Shown: positions 16,322-19,227 of the stretch, in pieces | How positions within the stretch are numbered: position 1 is the first letter of the stretch | Layout: each line of letters begins with the position of its first letter | Assembly: GCA_016191305.1 (NCBI GenBank) | Contig: JACPOX010000177.1 | Span: 1-19,227, forward strand | Direction: 5' to 3' | DNA from: Legionella longbeachae | GTDB lineage: Bacteria > Pseudomonadota > Gammaproteobacteria > Legionellales > Legionellaceae | Length of the DNA: 19,227 bases | Program-made: the position numbers and the translations under genes | The notes under the pieces: model-generated | Told to the model about the DNA's origin: nothing | What the model saw: only the letters and a program-made list of their open reading frames with translations | The model's database searches: none

Positions 16322-16915
16322 ATGAAAAAATTGTTTAGAAGTTTTACATTTTTATTGCTGCCTTTATTTATTTTTACATCACCGCTTTATGCTGAGCCAG
16401 AAACTTTTATTTTGGATAATAATCATACCTATGTATTATGGAGCATCGATCATCTTGGTTACTCAACACAATTTGGTAAGTGGTATGCAAGTGGTCAAAT
16501 TATTCTTGATAAGGATAATCCCAGCCAAAGTAAAGTGAATGCGAAGATTGATGTTGCTGATATGGTTACAGGTATTCCTCAGCTTGATAAACATTTAAGA
16601 GGGAAATTGTTCTTTGATACAGAGCATTATCCTACAGCAACGTTTGTCAGTGATAAAGTCAATGTCTTAGGCAAAAATACTGCAACAGTAGATGGTATCT
16701 TAACTTTACATGGAGTCAGTAAGCCTGTGGTATTGCAAGTAACATTAAATAATCTTGGAATGAATCCGATAAGCAATAAAATGACAGCTGGTTTTACAGC
16801 AACAACATCAATTAAACGCTCTGATTTTGGTATAAATACTTTATTACCTTCGTTAGGAGATACTGTAGATATTAAAATAGGCGCAGAGGCCTACCAGGAT
16901 AAAAAAGTAGGATAG
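16322..16915 (+). CDS. YceI family periplasmic protein (first copy)
   Basis: A secreted lipocalin-like beta-barrel; YceI proteins bind long polyisoprenoids such as quinone-like lipids. I choose the ATG at 16322 (MKKLFRSFTFLLLPL, 197 residues) because AAGGAAA lies about 8 bases upstream; an in-frame ATG at 16298 would spoil the signal peptide with eight extra residues. The signal peptide is likely cleaved after LYA (residue 24). Family motifs are DNNHTYVLWSIDHLGYS, KVNAKIDVADMVTG, FFDTEHYPTATF, VDGILTLHGVSKPVVL and IKRSDFGIN. The stop is 3 bases before the next ATG, so it forms an operon with the cytochrome b561 gene. Confidence 0.94.
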   Translation: MKKLFRSFTFLLLPLFIFTSPLYAEPETFILDNNHTYVLWSIDHLGYSTQFGKWYASGQIILDKDNPSQSKVNAKIDVADMVTGIPQLDKHLRGKLFFDTEHYPTATFVSDKVNVLGKNTATVDGILTLHGVSKPVVLQVTLNNLGMNPISNKMTAGFTATTSIKRSDFGINTLLPSLGDTVDIKIGAEAYQDKKVG

Positions 16916-16918
16916 GTC

Positions 16919-17452
16919 ATGCAAATTAAAAATAGTAGAACACATTTTGGTATTGTGGCTATACTATTTCATTGGATTATTGCTGTATTGATTATTGGAC
17001 TCTTGGCATTGGGACTCTATATGGTACCACTGCCATGGAGTTCCGCTAAATTGAAATTCTATGGATGGCATAAGGAGTATGGGTTTTTAGTACTTTTTTT
17101 AGCAATTTTTAGAATTATATGGCGTGTAAGTAGTAAGATGCCCGAGTTAGCTTTGCCTTGGCTGGAAAAGCTGGCAGCGCGAAGTATGCATTGGGCATTT
17201 TATGGTTTTATGTTTGCTATGCCAATTAGTGGTTGGTTAATTACTTCAGCCGCAGGATTACCCGCCTCTTTTTTTGGTTTATTTACTCTACCTAATCTTA
17301 TTGCACCTGATGAAAATAAAAGAATATTATTCGAATGGATTCATCAATGCTTAGGATATGCACTGATTGCTGCTATATCTTTGCATACGGCCGCAGCCTT
17401 AAAACATCATTTTATTAATAGGGATGATATATTACGGAGAATGTTCCCATGA
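16919..17452 (+). CDS. Cytochrome b561 family membrane protein
   Basis: A 177-residue integral membrane b-type cytochrome with four hydrophobic helices (about 12-36, 52-68, 91-110 and 141-162). Likely haem-ligand histidines lie among His18 (LFHWII), His51 (GWHKEYG), His142 (WIHQCLGYAL) and His156 (SLHTAAALKHH); His91 (MHWAFYGFM) is also conserved in the family. It probably passes electrons between quinol and periplasmic acceptors. In E. coli a cytochrome b561 gene (yceJ) pairs with yceI, the same arrangement as here. AGG lies just upstream of the ATG, and the 3' end overlaps the next YceI start by 4 bases (ATGA). Confidence 0.95.
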   Translation: MQIKNSRTHFGIVAILFHWIIAVLIIGLLALGLYMVPLPWSSAKLKFYGWHKEYGFLVLFLAIFRIIWRVSSKMPELALPWLEKLAARSMHWAFYGFMFAMPISGWLITSAAGLPASFFGLFTLPNLIAPDENKRILFEWIHQCLGYALIAAISLHTAAALKHHFINRDDILRRMFP

Positions 17453-18018
17453 AGATTATCAAATATTTTTTTCTGTTTATGATATTGTATGCTGCGGTTG
17501 CAAATGCCAGCACTCTCCCACAATGGACGATTGTTCCTGATGAAAGTAGCCTTAGCTTTACCGCCACACAAAATAATGCACCGGTCAGTGGTTCATTCAA
17601 ACATTTTACAGGGCAGATTTTTGTAGATCCGGCTCACTATCAAGACAGTAGTATTGAGATTGTTGTTGATATGAATTCCATAAGTACTTCTTATGCGGAA
17701 ATTACTTCGATAATACTGGGCTCAGACTGGTTTAACGTTAAAGAATTTCCTAAAGCAGAGTTTAAGTCGACAAAAATCACTAAAAAGGACGATCAAACTT
17801 ATGATGCAGTAGGTACTTTAACTATTAAAAATAAATCAGTACCAGTTACTTTAACTTTCACAGCTGTAGAATCACCAAAAAATCATTTACTCATTGACGG
17901 TCATACTCTGGTTAAACGTACGGCTTTTGGCATTGGTCAAGGTGAATGGGCAAGTACTAACGAAATAAAGGATGATGTTACAGTAAACTTTAAAGTAGTT
18001 GCTATTCGAAAAGAGTAA
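17449..18018 (+). CDS. YceI family periplasmic protein (second copy)
   Basis: A 189-residue secreted protein with a signal peptide likely cleaved after ANA (residue 20). YceI motifs are IVPDESSLSFTATQ, SGSFKHFTGQIFVDP, VDMNSISTS, DWFNVKEFPKAEF, VGTLTIKNKSVPVTL and VKRTAFGIGQGEW. It is clearly diverged from the first YceI copy, so it is not a recent duplication. Translation is coupled to the cytochrome gene by a 4-base overlap. It ends the cluster. Confidence 0.95.
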   Translation: MKIIKYFFLFMILYAAVANASTLPQWTIVPDESSLSFTATQNNAPVSGSFKHFTGQIFVDPAHYQDSSIEIVVDMNSISTSYAEITSIILGSDWFNVKEFPKAEFKSTKITKKDDQTYDAVGTLTIKNKSVPVTLTFTAVESPKNHLLIDGHTLVKRTAFGIGQGEWASTNEIKDDVTVNFKVVAIRKE

Positions 18019-18043
18019 ATACGTAGTGACACTTGCACCAAGT

Positions 18044-18162
18044 CCACGTTATCCCGCCAATGTCATTAAGTTAAGAAAAAGTGGCTTTAAAATGTATGTT
18101 GGGCGCCTGGCATAACACACTTTAATTTTCAGGACACTTAATGGCATGATGGGACGACGTGG
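18044..18162. mobile_element. MITE-like element with about 28-bp imperfect terminal inverted repeats
   Basis: The left arm 18044-18071 begins CCACGTTATCCCGCC and ends TCATTAAGT. The right arm 18136-18162, read in reverse, begins CCACGTCGTCCCATC and ends CCATTAAGT. Most positions agree, with one 1-base gap. The 119-base unit has no coding capacity and could fold into one long hairpin. No target duplication is evident at either side. It could be a miniature transposable element mobilised by a related insertion sequence elsewhere in the genome, or a decayed one. Confidence 0.6.
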
Positions 18163-18182
18163 CGGAGAGCAATTTCTTATCT

Positions 18183-18218
18183 TTTGTGAAGCAATATTTC
18201 ATGATACTGCTTCACAAA
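18183..18218. terminator. Hairpin between convergent genes, possible terminator
   Basis: TTTGTGAAGCA (18183-18193) and TGCTTCACAAA (18208-18218) are perfect 11-base inverted arms around a 14-base loop. The structure lies between the end of the YceI cluster and the end of the convergent EF-hand/U-box gene. There is no T-run after the stem on either strand, so a regulatory or mRNA-stability role is equally possible. Confidence 0.4.
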
Positions 18219-18239
18219 TCGGTATGAGTTTACCTAAGA

Positions 18240-18899
18240 CTATTTTTGCAAACTCTTATTAACGTTCAATATATTATCAATTTCATTTCTCAATTGAATT
18301 TTATATTCTGAAAGTTCTTTATTTATATTTTCATCAATAAATATTTTATTTGAGATTATTTCTCTTTTAGTTGTGGGGCTAAGGATTATATCTTCGTTAA
18401 GAATCTGTTTTATGTAAGAATATTCATAATACTCATTCACTGATTGTTTATTTTTATCATTTACTTTGAGTACACCTGGTTTTACTATTAAGGATAGTGT
18501 AATAGGACAGGTAAACTTTAAAGTAGTAGTAGACTCTGCCAAATTTTTCTCAACTAAAAGTTGTTTTTGTTCCATATTTAAGTTCTCAAAATCCTCCTCT
18601 AACTGATGAGTAAGTTTTATTTCACTGCTTGTGGGCATATTATTATCAACCCAAAAAAAATCTTTACACTTAGAAAGACAGCTTATTACAGGTCTGTGTA
18701 AATCGCGAATGCTACTTGCGAAACTTAAGAGACCTGTTAGCAATAGCATATTTTGATGTATATATTCATCTGTAGATATCCTCCCATCTTGGTTTCGATC
18801 ATTTGGTCCTCTAGAAACCCAATATACTGTTGCACCTGTAGATAGTACAAATTGAATGACACTCAAAACAATTACAACTTTTCGATTTGTATACGGCAT
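18240..18899 (-). CDS. Membrane protein with EF-hand loop and U-box-like domain, putative effector
   Basis: A 219-residue protein. The first membrane helix (about 8-28) is followed by DRNQDGRISTDE (34-45), a textbook 12-residue EF-hand calcium loop with Asp at 1, Asn at 3, Asp at 5, Gly at 6, Ile at 8 and Glu at 12. A second helix spans about 49-64, and a charged, probably helical linker runs 93-125. Residues 128-200 read as a U-box: KFTCPITLSLIVKPGVL, then EYYEYSYIKQIL, SPTTKREI and IDENINKEL. These correspond to the family pattern CPIT, hydrophobic, Pro-Val, Tyr...Ile, SP-T, and N..L. U-boxes are eukaryotic E3 ubiquitin-ligase folds, known in Legionella effectors such as LubX and GobX. AAGGGG six bases before the ATG supports the start. 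The U-box assignment is by eye; the linker between its first strand and helix is longer than usual. Confidence 0.8.
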   Translation of the reverse strand: MPYTNRKVVIVLSVIQFVLSTGATVYWVSRGPNDRNQDGRISTDEYIHQNMLLLTGLLSFASSIRDLHRPVISCLSKCKDFFWVDNNMPTSSEIKLTHQLEEDFENLNMEQKQLLVEKNLAESTTTLKFTCPITLSLIVKPGVLKVNDKNKQSVNEYYEYSYIKQILNEDIILSPTTKREIISNKIFIDENINKELSEYKIQLRNEIDNILNVNKSLQK

Positions 18900-18937
18900 T
18901 TTTAACCCCTTATTAGTGCATAATAGTTATCAAGATG

Positions 18938-18954
18938 ACTATTTTATAGTCACG
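18938..18954. promoter_or_regulatory. Perfect palindrome upstream of the EF-hand/U-box gene, possible operator
   Basis: TGACTATTTTATAGTCA has perfect 7-base arms around three T, 39 bases before the ATG at 18899. On the minus strand it overlaps a possible -10 (TAAAAT). A regulator-binding site is plausible from position and symmetry, but no known box is matched. Confidence 0.35.
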
Positions 18955-19056
18955 CAAGCTCTATTGGAAGAAATAATCCGTTTTTATTTATTTGCAAAAC
19001 TAAATTGGATATACTGCAGGAAGAAGAGAGTGGTAGAAAAAAATACCAATTGTATT

Positions 19057-19104
19057 AACATTTTCTCCGAGAATCTCAGACCATCGAGGTTCAGAGAAAA
19101 TGTT
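19057..19104 (-). terminator. Long hairpin after the LTXXQ-protein gene, probable terminator
   Basis: AACATTTTCTC (19057-19067) and GAGAAAATGTT (19094-19104) are perfect 11-base inverted arms. Inside them GAATCTC and GAGGTTC extend the stem with mismatches. The structure begins 18 bases beyond the stop of the leftward gene that enters from the right edge. T-rich tracts after the stem are short. The rest of 18955-19056 contains no gene I can support. Confidence 0.5.
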
Positions 19105-19121
19105 TTATTAGTCAACTATGG

Positions 19122-19227
19122 TTAAGCCTTATGCTGTTCATACCATTGTTTCTTTAATTCAATAAATTTAGCTTTTTGCTTGTCATTTAAAAGAGTATAC
19201 ATTTGATGTTGCATCATAATTCTGGCT
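19122..19227 (-). CDS. C-terminal fragment of a Spy/CpxP-like (LTXXQ) periplasmic protein
   Basis: On the minus strand the last 34 residues of a gene entering from the right edge are visible, ending in TAA at 19122-19124. The reading is ARIMMQHQMYTLLNDKQKAK, then FIELKKQWYEQHKA. The segment YTLLNDKQKAKFIELKK matches the LTxxQ repeat of Spy/CpxP-type periplasmic chaperones or stress proteins. The N-terminus and signal peptide lie outside the window, so the assignment rests on this short motif. Confidence 0.6.
   Translation of the reverse strand, partial: ARIMMQHQMYTLLNDKQKAKFIELKKQWYEQHKA

Noticed and set aside
18856..19125. Open frame of 89 codons on the plus strand
   Set aside because: It begins inside the N-terminus of the EF-hand/U-box gene on the other strand, spans its promoter region and the long hairpin, and encodes nothing recognisable.

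Overview
The window looks like a chromosomal segment of a Legionella-type gammaproteobacterium. The DNA is AT-rich. The biotin genes are arranged as bioA divergent from bioB-bioF-bioH-bioD, and accessory genes encode proteins with eukaryote-like domains (an EF-hand loop plus a U-box-like fold, and caspase-type His/Cys dyads), as is common for Dot/Icm effectors. The genus assignment is inferred from this combination; no rRNA or other marker gene is present.

Layout. (1) 1-2133, +: the 3' end of a nonribosomal peptide synthetase (adenylation, carrier and thioesterase domains). (2) 2223-8319: an accessory block with a 1221-residue protein (-) and a 222-residue protein (+). They are divergently transcribed, and each has a separated His-Gly and Cys motif typical of clan CD (caspase/CHAT/C80-like) peptidases. 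A roughly 1.57-kb insertion sequence with doubled terminal repeats and a frameshifted DDE transposase sits between them. (3) 8379-8466: a REP-like palindrome. (4) 8522-12490, -: a tightly packed bioA / EAL phosphodiesterase / secreted eight-cysteine protein / coaE cluster. (5) 12480-12532: the divergent biotin control region, with a BirA-like dyad over a bioB promoter. (6) 12595-15938, +: bioB, a broken bioF, bioH and bioD. (7) 16026-18018, +: a DUF2282/BufA-like small secreted protein followed by a YceI / cytochrome b561 / YceI cluster. (8) 18044-18218: a MITE-like inverted-repeat element and a hairpin. (9) 18240-18899, -: a membrane protein with an EF-hand loop and a U-box-like domain. (10) 19122-19227, -: the C-terminus of a Spy/CpxP-like (LTXXQ) protein.

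How the genes work together. BioH releases pimeloyl-ACP from its methyl ester, and BioF, BioA, BioD and BioB then complete biotin. bioF has an in-frame stop and has lost roughly 30 codons, although its C-terminus survives in the same frame, so the pathway may be blocked here unless a second copy exists. The bioA-side cluster joins biotin synthesis to c-di-GMP turnover and to the last step of CoA synthesis. The YceI/b561 cluster is a periplasmic and membrane redox or lipid-binding set. The small BufA-like protein in front of it lacks the usual DUF692 and DUF2063 partners within this window.

The strongest candidates for undescribed biology are the two caspase-dyad proteins flanking the insertion sequence and the membrane-anchored EF-hand/U-box protein. 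All fold assignments rest on motifs read by eye.
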